64,000 nucleotides of DNA from DASRIA01 sp963816975. Lineage in GTDB: Bacteria > Actinomycetota > Thermoleophilia > Solirubrobacterales > JBBDJG01. A model generated the notes under the pieces. It saw only the letters and a list, made by a program, of their open reading frames with translations. It had not been told where the DNA came from and did no database searches. The position numbers were made by a program, and so were the translations under genes. This document shows, one piece after another, positions 46,728 through 55,393 of the stretch (positions are counted from its first letter, which is position 1; each line of letters begins with the position of its first letter). The stretch is from NCBI GenBank assembly GCA_963816975.1, contig CAWFMD010000001.1, positions 124,001 to 188,000 of the forward strand, given 5' to 3'.

Positions 46728-48164
46728 ATGAAACTGGTTGTGCGCGGCGGGCGGGTGCTGGTGGGGGATCCGGGCGAGGGTCGCTTCGAGCGCGTGGACG
46801 TCGTGCTCGACGGCGGCCGCATCGCGGCGCTCGAGCAGGAGGCGGCGGCGAGCGAGGCGCGCGTGATCGACGCGCGCGGCGCGCTCGTGCTGCCGGGCTT
46901 CGTCGACACGCATCGCCACACCTGGCAGACGGCGATGCGCGGCATCTGCGCGGACTGGACTCTGCTCGACTACTTCCGCGGCGTTCGCCTGCAGATCTCG
47001 ACGGTGTTCGGCGCGGAGGACGTGTACGCGGGGAACTTCGTGGGCGCGCTGGAGGCGCTCGACTCCGGGGTCACGACCCTGCTCGACTTCTCGCACTGCC
47101 TCAACTCCCCCGACCACGCCGACGAGGCCCTGCGCGGGCTGCGCGAGGCCGGAGTGCGCGGCATCTGGGCCTACGGGATGTTCCCGGTGCCACTTCCGGA
47201 CCCCGTGTTCGCGACGCCCGAGGCGCGGCTGGCCGACGCGCGCCGCATGCGTGAGCGCCACTTCTCGGGCACCGGCGGCCTGCTCGACATGGGCGTGGCG
47301 CTCACCGAGCTCGGCCTGGTGCCCTTCGACGTGACACGCGCCGAGGTCGCCTTGGCGCGGGAGTTGGACGTGATAGTGACGGCCCACATCGGCTCGGTCA
47401 CGAGCGCGCAGCGCCCGCCCGAGGTCGAGTTGCTGCATGCGGCCGGGCTGCTCGACCACCGCCAGGTGCACGTGCACTGCAACGCCTGTGCCGACCGCGA
47501 GCTGGACCTGCTGGCAGATGTGGGCGCATCGGTCTCGCTCACGCCCGAGACCGAGCTGCAGATGGGGATGGGTTTCCCGATCTTCGCGCGGGCGCTGGCC
47601 CGGGGGCTCGCACCGAGCCTCGGGTGCGACATCGTCTCCAACAACCGCGGAGACCTGTTCGCGCAGATGCGGCTCGGCCTGCAGGCGGAGCGGGCGCGGG
47701 TCAACCAGGCGATCCTCGGCGACCTCGACATGCCGCAGGAGCTGACTCTCGGGGTGCGCGACGTGCTGCGGTTCGCCACGCTCGGCGGAGCCGAGGCGCT
47801 CGGCCTGGGATCCGTGTGCGGCTCGATCGAGCCGGGCAAGGCGGCCGATCTGATCGTGCTCCGCACGGACCGGCTGCATCTCTCGCCCCTGAACGACCCG
47901 GTCGCCTGCGTTGTCCTGCATGCCGGCCCCGCAGACGTGGACACCGTGCTCGTGGGCGGACACCCCGTCAAGGAGGGTGGCCTGCTGACGGGCGGACGGG
48001 CCGAGGGGGCGCGCACGCTGGTCGAAGCTTCGCGCGATCGCATCGTCGCCGCGCTCGAGCCCCGGGGAGGCTTGCTCCCACCGGCCCCGGAGGGTTGGTT
48101 CGAGGTCACGACCCAGGTGATGGCGCAGAACCTCGCGACGGCGGGCTGGGCGCCGGCGTCGTGA
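46728..48164 (+). CDS. Amidohydrolase of the ATZ/TRZ (cytosine deaminase-like) group
   Basis: A 478-residue metal-dependent deaminase-type amidohydrolase. 'LPGFVDTHRHTWQTAMRG' gives the HxH pair, 'VTAHIGSV' and 'VHVHCNACADRELDLLADVGASVSLTPETELQMGMG' give further ligands, and 'SLGCDIVSNNRGDLFAQMR' contains the catalytic Asp region. Substrates of this group include guanine analogues, triazines and thiomethyladenosine; which one applies is not readable. An AATACT hexamer at 46715-46720 is seven bases before the ATG. The stop overlaps the next gene's GTG (GTGA), so the two probably act together. Confidence 0.85.
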   Translation: MKLVVRGGRVLVGDPGEGRFERVDVVLDGGRIAALEQEAAASEARVIDARGALVLPGFVDTHRHTWQTAMRGICADWTLLDYFRGVRLQISTVFGAEDVYAGNFVGALEALDSGVTTLLDFSHCLNSPDHADEALRGLREAGVRGIWAYGMFPVPLPDPVFATPEARLADARRMRERHFSGTGGLLDMGVALTELGLVPFDVTRAEVALARELDVIVTAHIGSVTSAQRPPEVELLHAAGLLDHRQVHVHCNACADRELDLLADVGASVSLTPETELQMGMGFPIFARALARGLAPSLGCDIVSNNRGDLFAQMRLGLQAERARVNQAILGDLDMPQELTLGVRDVLRFATLGGAEALGLGSVCGSIEPGKAADLIVLRTDRLHLSPLNDPVACVVLHAGPADVDTVLVGGHPVKEGGLLTGGRAEGARTLVEASRDRIVAALEPRGGLLPPAPEGWFEVTTQVMAQNLATAGWAPAS

Positions 48165-48922
48165 GGATCGTCGACCTCTCGGCGCCGATCGAGAACAGCC
48201 CGCCGGAGCTGCTCGAGCCGCTGCGCACCGAGATCGAGTTCTCGGGCCACGCCGCCGGCGCTGCGATGGCGCAGCAGCTGTTCGGCGTGACGCCGGACCT
48301 CTTGCGTGACGGCGAGGCCTGGGCCACGGAAGACATCCGCCGGCTCGGGACCCACAACTCCACCCACGTGGACGCGCCCTGGCACTACAACTCGCACATC
48401 CGCGGCGAGCGCGCCCAGACGATCGACGAGCTGCCGCTCGAGTGGTTTCTCGCGCCCGGCGTCGTGATCGACGCGACCGCCAGGGCCGACGGAGAGTCCG
48501 TGGACGTCGCGGATTTCGAGGCCGGCCTCGAGGCCGCCGGGCATCCGCTCGCGCCGCTGGACATCGTGCTCGTGCGCACCGGCCGCGACGCGTTCTACTC
48601 CGAGCTGGACTACCTCGCCCGCGGTCCCGCTGTGACCGCGGACGCGACGCGGTGGCTGTTCGACCGTGGTGTGCGCGTGATGGGCATCGACGCCTGGGGC
48701 TGGGACGGTCCGCTGCACATCCAGGCGGAGGCGGCGCGTGAGGCCGGCCGTCCCGGAATCTTCTGGGCCGCCCATCAGGCGGACCTGCCCTACTCGCAGC
48801 TCGAGCGCCTGTTCAACCTCGGGGCGCTGCCGCCCACGGGCTTTCAGGTCGCGTGCTTCCCGCTGAGGATCGTCGGGGCGAGCGCCGCGCCGGCCCGCGT
48901 CGTTGCGATTCTGCCCGAGTAG
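48161..48922 (+). CDS. Cyclase-family metal-dependent hydrolase (kynurenine formamidase-like, PF04199)
   Basis: A 253-residue protein with the cyclase motif 'GTHNSTHVDAPWHY' (HxGTHxDxPxH type, with Ser for Gly), and 'VRTGRDAFYSELDYL'. The family covers kynurenine formamidases and hydrolases of cyclic amides. Translationally coupled to the amidohydrolase; together they could open and deaminate a heterocycle. nadC-nadA upstream makes a link to kynurenine or quinolinate tempting, but no other kynurenine-pathway gene is present. Confidence 0.82.
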   Translation: MRIVDLSAPIENSPPELLEPLRTEIEFSGHAAGAAMAQQLFGVTPDLLRDGEAWATEDIRRLGTHNSTHVDAPWHYNSHIRGERAQTIDELPLEWFLAPGVVIDATARADGESVDVADFEAGLEAAGHPLAPLDIVLVRTGRDAFYSELDYLARGPAVTADATRWLFDRGVRVMGIDAWGWDGPLHIQAEAAREAGRPGIFWAAHQADLPYSQLERLFNLGALPPTGFQVACFPLRIVGASAAPARVVAILPE

Positions 48923-48935
48923 CGCCCGGCCCCGC

Positions 48936-48972
48936 CAGGAGATCCCTTGGTGGGCGTCAGGAGATCCCTTGG
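48936..48972. repeat. Tandem duplication of 15 bases (22-base period)
   Basis: CAGGAGATCCCTTGG occurs at 48936-48950 and again at 48958-48972. The second copy encodes the last codons and stop of the DUF559 gene on the minus strand; the first copy lies just beyond it. Looks like a short local duplication of the gene's 3' end. Confidence 0.7.
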
Positions 48973-49811
48973 CGGCGCAGGTCGGCGACCACGTGCGCGG
49001 GCTCGTCACAGAGCTGGCGCCACGTGTAGCGCAGCACGGCGAACCCGGCTGCGCGCAGGTCCAGGTCGCGCCGGTGGTCGGACTCGAGCCGCGACGGCGT
49101 GCCGTGCGCGAGGTGGCTGTCGAGCTCGACAGCCACCTGCGCGTCCCACCAGACGGCATCGACCTCGTGGCCCGCGACCCATACGTTCACGTCGGGGATC
49201 GGCAGCGCGTGGTGCTCGCACATGTAGATGAGGCGCTCCTCAAGCGGGCTCTTGGTGCGGGCCAGCGCCGGGCGGTGGCACTCGAGCGCGGTGCGCAGAG
49301 CGGCGGCGCCGGGCTTGCCCGGGCCCAGCACCGCCTCGACCTCGTCGAGCGTGACGAGCTTCAGGAACTCGGCCTCGGCCAGGGCGCGGCGGAGCTGCTG
49401 GGTGCGCAGGCGGGAAGCGATGTCGAGCAGAGTCCGGGCAGGCGGGGTGACCGGGAGGCGCTTGTGCAGGATGCGCTCGAGGTACTTGCGGTGGTGCAGG
49501 CGAACCCCGGGCACCGAGCGGCGGCGGCGTGGGGAGGCCACATGAATGAGCCGTGGCACGCCCGCCACGATGCCGAGCCACGCCGCGGCGGTCATGCCGT
49601 AGAGCGCCGGCTGGGGACCCGCGTAGAAGAGCGCGGCCGCCAACCGCCCCTCCACTGCCAGGCAGCCATGGCCGAGCGCGAAGACGCGGGGATGAACGCG
49701 GTGCAGACGCCCGTCCTCGACCCACCGCGTGATGACCCCCGGCGACAGCCCGAGCCCTTCGAGCTGGCGGCGGCTGACCACGCCCCACTGGCGCTCGGCC
49801 AGCTCTCTCAT
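48957..49811 (-). CDS. AbiEi-like HTH plus DUF559 (endonuclease-like) protein
   Basis: A 284-residue protein. The N-terminal 60 residues ('MRELAERQWGVVSRRQLEGLGLSPGVITRWVEDGRLHRVHPRVFALG') form the winged-helix domain of AbiEi-type type IV antitoxins. The C-terminal 100 residues resemble the DUF559 / very-short-patch-repair-like nuclease fold ('VAGHEVDAVWWDAQVAVELDSHLAHG', 'DLDLRAAGFAVLRYTWRQL'): the E-V-D-x(n)-V-E-L-D pattern fits a PD-(D/E)XK core. No AbiEii toxin is adjacent. ATG 49811 is preferred over TTG 49889 because the latter would translate through a perfect inverted repeat. Confidence 0.75.
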   Translation of the reverse strand: MRELAERQWGVVSRRQLEGLGLSPGVITRWVEDGRLHRVHPRVFALGHGCLAVEGRLAAALFYAGPQPALYGMTAAAWLGIVAGVPRLIHVASPRRRRSVPGVRLHHRKYLERILHKRLPVTPPARTLLDIASRLRTQQLRRALAEAEFLKLVTLDEVEAVLGPGKPGAAALRTALECHRPALARTKSPLEERLIYMCEHHALPIPDVNVWVAGHEVDAVWWDAQVAVELDSHLAHGTPSRLESDHRRDLDLRAAGFAVLRYTWRQLCDEPAHVVADLRRQGIS

Positions 49812-49821
49812 CCGCGCTTTC

Positions 49822-49854
49822 GCAATCCACGACCGAGGGGTGGTCGTGGATTGC
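49822..49854. promoter_or_regulatory. Perfect 13-bp inverted repeat upstream of the AbiEi-like gene
   Basis: Arms 49822-49834 (GCAATCCACGACC) and 49842-49854 (its exact complement) flank a 7-base centre, ending 11 bases before the chosen ATG. AbiEi proteins are known to repress their own promoter by binding inverted repeats, so this is a candidate operator; a hairpin in the mRNA is the alternative. Its core resembles the motif in the repeat at 38452. Confidence 0.5.
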
Positions 49855-49928
49855 AGAACCTCGGGCATGGCGGGGATGGTGCCCGGCAAGATGCGCCCAA
49901 TTGGTGCCGGGAAGAGACGAAAGCGCTA

Positions 49929-50594
49929 CTAGTCGGCGCCGCCGCCCTCGGCGTGCAGCGCCGGGCACGGCTCACGCAGCTCCCACAGGTGCGCGATCGT
50001 CTCCTCGTCGAGGTCGGGCCGATCCTCCAGCTGCCCCTCGAGCACCTGCACCCATTCCCACTGGCACGGGCACTTCGCGGCGACCAGGTGCTGCTTGGCC
50101 GTGCGTCGCAGGCCGTACAGGTAGCGGTGCGCCTCGTCGAGCACCGGCAGCTCGCCGGTCTCGGCGTTGATCTCGGAGACGGCGTCCGGGGGCGGCTGGA
50201 CCCAGGCGGCCATCACCTCGGCCATCGACAGGATCCCGATCACCTTGTGGTCGTCCCGGACCACCATCAGATGCCGAATGTGGCCGGCGATCATCGTGCG
50301 CGCGGCCCGCTCGAGCGTCCAGTCGGAGGTCGCCGCGATCACGTCGCGTGTCAGGAAGTCGCCCACGAGCCGCTTGCGCGGGTCGGCATCCGAGGCCATC
50401 GCGCGCCCCAGGTCGCGCTCCGTGATGATGCCGGGATCGCGCGACTCGACATCGATCACGGCCAGGGCCGTGACGCCGCGGTCGAGCATCGTGCGGGCCG
50501 CCTCCTCGAGCGTCTGATCGGTCGTGATCGCCACCACACGCTCGCGCAGCGCATGCGCCACCGTCAGGTCGCGAAGCTCCGCGGGGAGGGTCAT
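49929..50594 (-). CDS. CBS-domain pair protein
   Basis: A 221-residue protein with two CBS domains ('RERVVAITTDQTLEEAARTMLDRGVTALAVID' and 'TRDVIAATSDWTLERAARTMIAGHIRHLMVVRDDHKVIGILSMAEVM') and a C-terminal tail of about 70 residues holding 'CPCQWEW', whose two Cys could bind metal. CBS pairs sense adenine nucleotides. ATG 50594 starts just before the first CBS domain; the ATG-type start at 50657 would add an unconserved leader. Partner unknown. Confidence 0.8.
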   Translation of the reverse strand: MTLPAELRDLTVAHALRERVVAITTDQTLEEAARTMLDRGVTALAVIDVESRDPGIITERDLGRAMASDADPRKRLVGDFLTRDVIAATSDWTLERAARTMIAGHIRHLMVVRDDHKVIGILSMAEVMAAWVQPPPDAVSEINAETGELPVLDEAHRYLYGLRRTAKQHLVAAKCPCQWEWVQVLEGQLEDRPDLDEETIAHLWELREPCPALHAEGGGAD

Positions 50595-50721
50595 GCTGAG
50601 AATGTGCCTGCGGACGGGACCGAAGTCAAGCGAACGCCAGAACCGCCCGGCCGGCAAGGCTTCATCCCGATGAAGCGCGGATTGCAGGCTTTTTGAGCTC
50701 GCCTGTCAAAATGCCCTGCTC

Positions 50722-51477
50722 ATGGCAGCTATTGACGAGCGGCTGGACCCTCGGGGCCCGGTCCTGAACGGCGCGGCGCGGGCTCCGGCCGTGGAACTGC
50801 GCGACGTGACCGTCGTGTATCCGGGCGGCAACGTCGGCCTGGACGGGGCCTCGGCGGCGTTCGGGCGGGGCGAGTTCGCCTTCCTCGTGGGGCAGACGGG
50901 CTGCGGCAAGTCCACCTTCATCAAGCTCCTGCTGCGCGAGATGGACCCCTCCCGCGGCAAGGTGCTGATCGCCGGGCGTGACATCACGGCGCTGCCGCGC
51001 AAGAAGATCCCCAAGCTGCGCCGCAACATCGGCGTCGTGTTCCAGGACTACAAGCTGCTGCCCAACCGCACCATCTACGACAACGTCGCCTACACGCTGA
51101 AGGTGATCGGGGCATCGCGCTCCGAGATCAAGTCCAAGGTGCCCGAGATCCTGCGGCTGGTCGGTCTGTCGACCAAGCTCAACAGCTACCCGGACGAGCT
51201 GTCGGGCGGGGAGCAGCAACGCGTCTCGCTCGCGCGCGCGTTCGTCAACCACCCCCCGCTGCTGCTCGCGGACGAGCCCACGGGCAACCTCGACCCCGAG
51301 ACCTCGATCGGGATCATGCAGCTGCTGTACCGCATGAACCGCACGGGGACGACCGTGATCGTCGCCACGCACGACAACGAGATGGTGGACAAGATGCGCC
51401 GTCGCGTGATCGAGCTGCACGAGGGCCGCGTCGTGCGCGACGAAGCCTCCGGGATGTACCTGGGACGCGGTCTGTGA
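50722..51477 (+). CDS. ftsE: Cell-division ATPase FtsE
   Basis: A 251-residue ABC ATPase. Walker A GQTGCGKST at 57-65, 'NIGVVFQDYKLLPNRTIYDNVAY' (the FtsE Q-loop phrase), signature 'LSGGEQQRVSLARAF', Walker B 'LLLADEPTGNLD'. With FtsX it transmits divisome status to cell-wall hydrolases. An N-terminal extension of about 25 residues precedes the first strand. A CAAAAT hexamer lies about 8-14 bases upstream of the ATG. Confidence 0.95.
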   Translation: MAAIDERLDPRGPVLNGAARAPAVELRDVTVVYPGGNVGLDGASAAFGRGEFAFLVGQTGCGKSTFIKLLLREMDPSRGKVLIAGRDITALPRKKIPKLRRNIGVVFQDYKLLPNRTIYDNVAYTLKVIGASRSEIKSKVPEILRLVGLSTKLNSYPDELSGGEQQRVSLARAFVNHPPLLLADEPTGNLDPETSIGIMQLLYRMNRTGTTVIVATHDNEMVDKMRRRVIELHEGRVVRDEASGMYLGRGL

Positions 51478-52376
51478 GGCTGTTCTTCTTCCTGCGCGAG
51501 GCGCTGCGCGCGTTGCGGCGCAACGCGGCGCCGAGCCTCGCGGCGGTCGCCACCGTGCTGATCACCACGCTCGTGCTCGGGGTCTTCATCCCGGTCGTGC
51601 GTGCCGCGACGGCGAAGACCAACGAGGTGCGGAACAAGATCGAGCTGGAGGTCTTCATCAACGATGATGCCAGCAAGGCCGAGGTCACCGAGCTCGGCAA
51701 CATGCTCGGCGACATCCGCCACGTGCGCAGCACCGAGTTCGTCAGCAAGGCGGAGGCGCTGCGGATCCTGAAGCGCAGGCTGGGCGACAAGTCGTCGATC
51801 ACCGAGGACCTGCCCGGCAACCCGCTGCCGCGCTCCTACCGGATCAAGCTCGACGATCCCCGCAATGCCGACGTGGTGAAGGGCAGCCTTCAGCCGGTCG
51901 GGGCGAACGGAGAGGCACGTCCGATCAGTCCTGCGATCCAGGAGGTCAAGGACCGCGAGGACGACACCCAGAAGATCCTCTCGGCGACGAGCACGATCAA
52001 GATCCTGCTCGCTTCGCTCGCGGGCCTGCTGGTGCTCGCGTCCGTGCTGCTGGTCGCCAACACGATCCGGCTGTCCATCTTCGCCCGGCGGCGCGAGGTC
52101 GAGGTGATGCGCCTCGTGGGCGCGACCAACTGGTTCATCCGCTGGCCGTTCGTGATCGAGGGCCTGATGGTGGGTTTTCTGGGCGGCGTGGCGGCGGTCG
52201 GCCTGTTGTGGCTCGCGAAGATCACGGTGGTGGACCCGTGGTCGGATCGCTTCGCACTGATCGCCGCTCCCGACACGATCAGGTTCAGCCTGCTCGTGAT
52301 CGTGCTGCTGGGCGCGGCCACGGCGGTCTCCGCGATCGGCTCCGGCATCACACTGCGGCGCTTCCTGCGCGTCTGA
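51474..52376 (+). CDS. ftsX: Cell-division permease-like protein FtsX
   Basis: A 300-residue FtsX: N-terminal cytoplasmic tail and first helix ('LAAVATVLITTLVLGVFIPVV'), an extracellular domain at about 45-165, then three helices at about 180-205, 225-245 and 265-290 with 'RLSIFARRREVEVMRLVGATNWFIRWPFVIEGL', the FtsX hallmark. The GTG overlaps the FtsE stop (GTGA). Confidence 0.94.
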   Translation: MRLFFFLREALRALRRNAAPSLAAVATVLITTLVLGVFIPVVRAATAKTNEVRNKIELEVFINDDASKAEVTELGNMLGDIRHVRSTEFVSKAEALRILKRRLGDKSSITEDLPGNPLPRSYRIKLDDPRNADVVKGSLQPVGANGEARPISPAIQEVKDREDDTQKILSATSTIKILLASLAGLLVLASVLLVANTIRLSIFARRREVEVMRLVGATNWFIRWPFVIEGLMVGFLGGVAAVGLLWLAKITVVDPWSDRFALIAAPDTIRFSLLVIVLLGAATAVSAIGSGITLRRFLRV

Positions 52377-52428
52377 GCCCCCGGCCGACCGGCGGGCCGA
52401 CGCGGCAGCGCTCGCTACGATGGTCGGC

Positions 52429-52461
52429 GTGCAGTCGCTGATGGACTCTCGGCAGCTGTGA
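52429..52461 (+). other. Ten-codon leader frame overlapping the ctpA start
   Basis: GTG CAG TCG CTG ATG GAC TCT CGG CAG CTG TGA: the stop overlaps the ctpA GTG at 52458 (GTGA). A TACGAT hexamer at 52416-52421 stands seven bases before the leader GTG, so a leaderless transcript could start there, with re-initiation at ctpA, which has no Shine-Dalgarno sequence. Confidence 0.3.
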
Positions 52462-53624
52462 CGCGAGTCATCCCAGCGGTCGTCGCCGTTCTGGCAGCGC
52501 TCGCGCTCGGCATGTATCTCGGAGGCCATCCCGCCGGCCTCCCCGAACCGCTGCGCGACGCCTTCGTCGACGAGAGCACCTCCGTGCAGGCCGAGGCCGC
52601 AGACATCATCGAGGACAACTACTACCGCAGCGTCACGGACGCGCGGCTGCGCGACGCTTCGCTGCGCGGAATGGTGCGCTCGCTCAACAGCCGCTTCTCG
52701 AACTACTTCACCCCGCGCGAGAACGCGCTGTTCCGGCAGTCGACCAGCGGGGAGTTCTCGGGAGTCGGCCTCACCGTCGTCGAGCACCCGCGGGGCCTGC
52801 GCGTGGCGGGGCTGTTCGACGGTTCCCCCGCAAAACGTGCCGGCATCAGGGCCGAGGACGTGATCACGAAAGTCGACGGCCGCTCCATCGCCGGCCAGTC
52901 GAGTGACGTTTCCTCCGCCAGGATCAAGGGCAAGGAGGGCACCTTCGTGCGACTCACGGTCAGGCGCGGGAAGCGCACCCGCACCTTGCGGGTGCGGCGG
53001 GAGCGCATCCGGGTCCCGGCCGTCTCGTCCGAGCAACGACGCGCCGGGGGTCGCAAGCTCGGGGTGCTCGAGCTGGCCGGCTTCACATCCGGGGCGCACG
53101 CGGAACTGGCGCGCGAGATCAAGCGTCGTGAGCGAGCGGGTGCCGAGGGCTTCGTGCTCGACATGCGGGCCAACGGCGGCGGCCTGCTCGACGAGGCCGT
53201 GCTGGTATCGAGCGCATTCGTGCCCTCGGGCGTGATCGTCACCACCGATGGCCGCAAACGGTCGAAGCGCGTGTTCGAGGCGACCGGCGAGGTCGCCACC
53301 CGCAAGCCCGTCGTGGTGCTGGTCGATCGCGGAACGGCGAGCGCTTCGGAGATCGTGACCGCCGCCCTGCACGAGCGCCTGGGATCGCCGGTCGTGGGCC
53401 GGCGCACCTTCGGAAAAGGGGTGTTCGGGCAGATCTTCGACCTGTCGAGCGGTGCCGCGCTCGACCTCGTGGTGGGCAACTACTACACGCCGTCGGGCCG
53501 CAACCTGAACGGCAAGGGGATCACTCCCGACATTCGCGCGGCTGACGATCCCGCCACGCGGCCCGACGAGGCACTCCAGCGGGCGCTGCGCGTGCTCGCG
53601 GGACGCGTCAAGCGAGCCGGATGA
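52458..53624 (+). CDS. ctpA: S41-family carboxy-terminal processing protease
   Basis: A 388-residue secreted or membrane-anchored protease: N-terminal hydrophobic segment ('VIPAVVAVLAALALGMYLGG'), a PDZ domain ('GVGLTVVEHPRGLRVAGLFDGSPAKRAGIRAEDVITKVDG') and the S41 core with catalytic Ser in 'DRGTASASEIVTAAL' and Lys in 'GRRTFGKGVFGQ'. CtpA genes following ftsEX are common in Gram-positives, linking to control of cell-wall hydrolases. GTG start; its stop overlaps the RNase gene (ATGA). Confidence 0.92.
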   Translation: MTRVIPAVVAVLAALALGMYLGGHPAGLPEPLRDAFVDESTSVQAEAADIIEDNYYRSVTDARLRDASLRGMVRSLNSRFSNYFTPRENALFRQSTSGEFSGVGLTVVEHPRGLRVAGLFDGSPAKRAGIRAEDVITKVDGRSIAGQSSDVSSARIKGKEGTFVRLTVRRGKRTRTLRVRRERIRVPAVSSEQRRAGGRKLGVLELAGFTSGAHAELAREIKRRERAGAEGFVLDMRANGGGLLDEAVLVSSAFVPSGVIVTTDGRKRSKRVFEATGEVATRKPVVVLVDRGTASASEIVTAALHERLGSPVVGRRTFGKGVFGQIFDLSSGAALDLVVGNYYTPSGRNLNGKGITPDIRAADDPATRPDEALQRALRVLAGRVKRAG

Positions 53625-55393
53625 GCGGCGCCGGCGCGGCCCTCGCCACCGGCGGCCCGCGGGCTCGCGTAGGCGTCGTCACCAAGCGCGGCCGCCTGAC
53701 GGTCGTGGAGCCGTTCTTCGAGCGTGGCAACAGGATGTCCGTCGACCTGCGCCGCCGCCGCGATGTGCGCATCGGTGACCTGGTCCTGGTGCGCCCGGCG
53801 CGCCGCAGCAAGCGCGGCGGCGGGCTGGAGGTGGTGCGGTCGCTGGGCCGCCCGGACGTGGCGCGGGACGTGGTCGAGGCGCTCATGTACGACCGTGGCC
53901 ACCACCGCAGCTTCAGCGACGCAATCGAGGACGAGGCGGCAGCCGCGGCTGCGCGTCCCGACGAAGAGCCGCGCCGCGACCTGACCGGGCTGGCGACGTT
54001 CACGATCGATCCGGTCTCGGCCAAGGACTACGACGATGCGCTGTCGGTCGAGCGCGACGGGGACGGCCTGCGGCTCTACGTCCACATCGCCGACGTGGCG
54101 GCGTTCGTGCGACCGGGCACGGCACTCGATTCGGAGGCGGCGCGGCGCGGCAACAGCGTGTACGTGCCGGGCGCGGTGGAGCCGATGCTGCCCCGCGTGC
54201 TCTCCAACGAGGCATGCAGTCTGGTGCCGGGGCTGCCGCGCCCCACCGTCACGGTGGAGGTGCTGTTCGATGCCGGCGCCCGGGTGCGCAGCCGATCCTT
54301 CTATCGCAGCACGATCCGCTCGGATGCGCGCCTCGTCTACGGCGAGATCGACGAGGTGTTCGCCGGACGTGTGCGCGCGCCGGAGCCCGTGGCCGAGCCG
54401 CTCGCGCTCGCACGCGCGCTCGCGGGGCGGCTGCGCGAGCGGCGCCTGTCCCGCGGCGCGCTCGCGGTGGAGAGCTCGGAGCCCGACTTCGACTTCGACG
54501 AGCGCGGCGACGTGAGCGCGGCGCGCGACGAGATCCAGACCGAGTCCCACTGGGTGATCGAGCACCTGATGATCCTCGCCAACGAGCAGGTGGCGGAGCA
54601 TCTCTCGGCCGCCCGCGTCGGCACGACCTATCGGGTGCACGAGCAGCCCGACCCGGCATCGGTCGAGCGGCTCGTGGCGCAGCTCGCGAGCCTCGACGTG
54701 CCGACGCCGCCGCTGCCCAAGCAGCTCAGCCCGCAGCAGGGGGGAGAGCTGGTGGGCGAGATCAGCCGGCGCGTGCTCGAGTACCAGCGCGCGAGCGGAA
54801 GGCGCGGCCGCGCGCTGGCCTCGCTCGTGTTGCGCGCCCTGAAGCAGGCTGTCTACGCTGACCGCAACCTCGGCCACGCGGGCCTCGCGAGCAGTGCCTA
54901 CTGCCACTTCACCTCGCCGATCCGGCGGTACCCGGACCTCGTCGTCCACCGCGCGCTGCTCTCGACGCTCGGAGCGGGGGACCCGCCCGGTGAGGATCTC
55001 GGCGAGATCGCCGCCCACTGCAGCGCGACCGAGCGCGAGGCGGCCATGGTGGAGCGCGATGCCGACGACATCTGCCTGGCGTTCCTGCTCGAGCGCACGC
55101 TCGGCAAGCAGGGGTGGGAGCGCGACTTCCAGGGCGAGGTGACGGGCGTGATCGAGAGCGCGGCGTTCGTGAGCTTCGACCGCGGTGACGGCGGCGCGCT
55201 CTCGGAGGGGTTCCTTCCGGTGCGGCGTATGCGCGGCGACTACTACGACCTCAACGAGGAGCGCACGATGCTGGTCGGCCGGCACACCGGCCGGCGGCTG
55301 CGCCTCGGGGATCCGCTCACGGTGTCCGTGCGCTCCATCGAGGCGGCGCGCGGGCGCGTGGACCTCGAGCTCGCGGGCTGGGCCGGCGCATGA
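53621..55393 (+). CDS. rnr: RNase II/R-family 3'-5' exoribonuclease
   Basis: A 590-residue RNB-domain exonuclease. The catalytic Mg-binding aspartates are in 'FTIDPVSAKDYDDALSV'; 'YCHFTSPIRRYPDLVVHRAL' is the RNB end; a C-terminal S1 domain reads 'GEVTGVIESAAFVSFDRGDGGALSEGFLPV'. The N-terminus is short (about 100 residues before RNB), so the HTH and one cold-shock domain of E. coli RNase R are missing. RNase R degrades structured RNA and works with SmpB-tmRNA on non-stop mRNA; smpB follows with an ATGA overlap. Confidence 0.9.
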   Translation: MSGAGAALATGGPRARVGVVTKRGRLTVVEPFFERGNRMSVDLRRRRDVRIGDLVLVRPARRSKRGGGLEVVRSLGRPDVARDVVEALMYDRGHHRSFSDAIEDEAAAAAARPDEEPRRDLTGLATFTIDPVSAKDYDDALSVERDGDGLRLYVHIADVAAFVRPGTALDSEAARRGNSVYVPGAVEPMLPRVLSNEACSLVPGLPRPTVTVEVLFDAGARVRSRSFYRSTIRSDARLVYGEIDEVFAGRVRAPEPVAEPLALARALAGRLRERRLSRGALAVESSEPDFDFDERGDVSAARDEIQTESHWVIEHLMILANEQVAEHLSAARVGTTYRVHEQPDPASVERLVAQLASLDVPTPPLPKQLSPQQGGELVGEISRRVLEYQRASGRRGRALASLVLRALKQAVYADRNLGHAGLASSAYCHFTSPIRRYPDLVVHRALLSTLGAGDPPGEDLGEIAAHCSATEREAAMVERDADDICLAFLLERTLGKQGWERDFQGEVTGVIESAAFVSFDRGDGGALSEGFLPVRRMRGDYYDLNEERTMLVGRHTGRRLRLGDPLTVSVRSIEAARGRVDLELAGWAGA

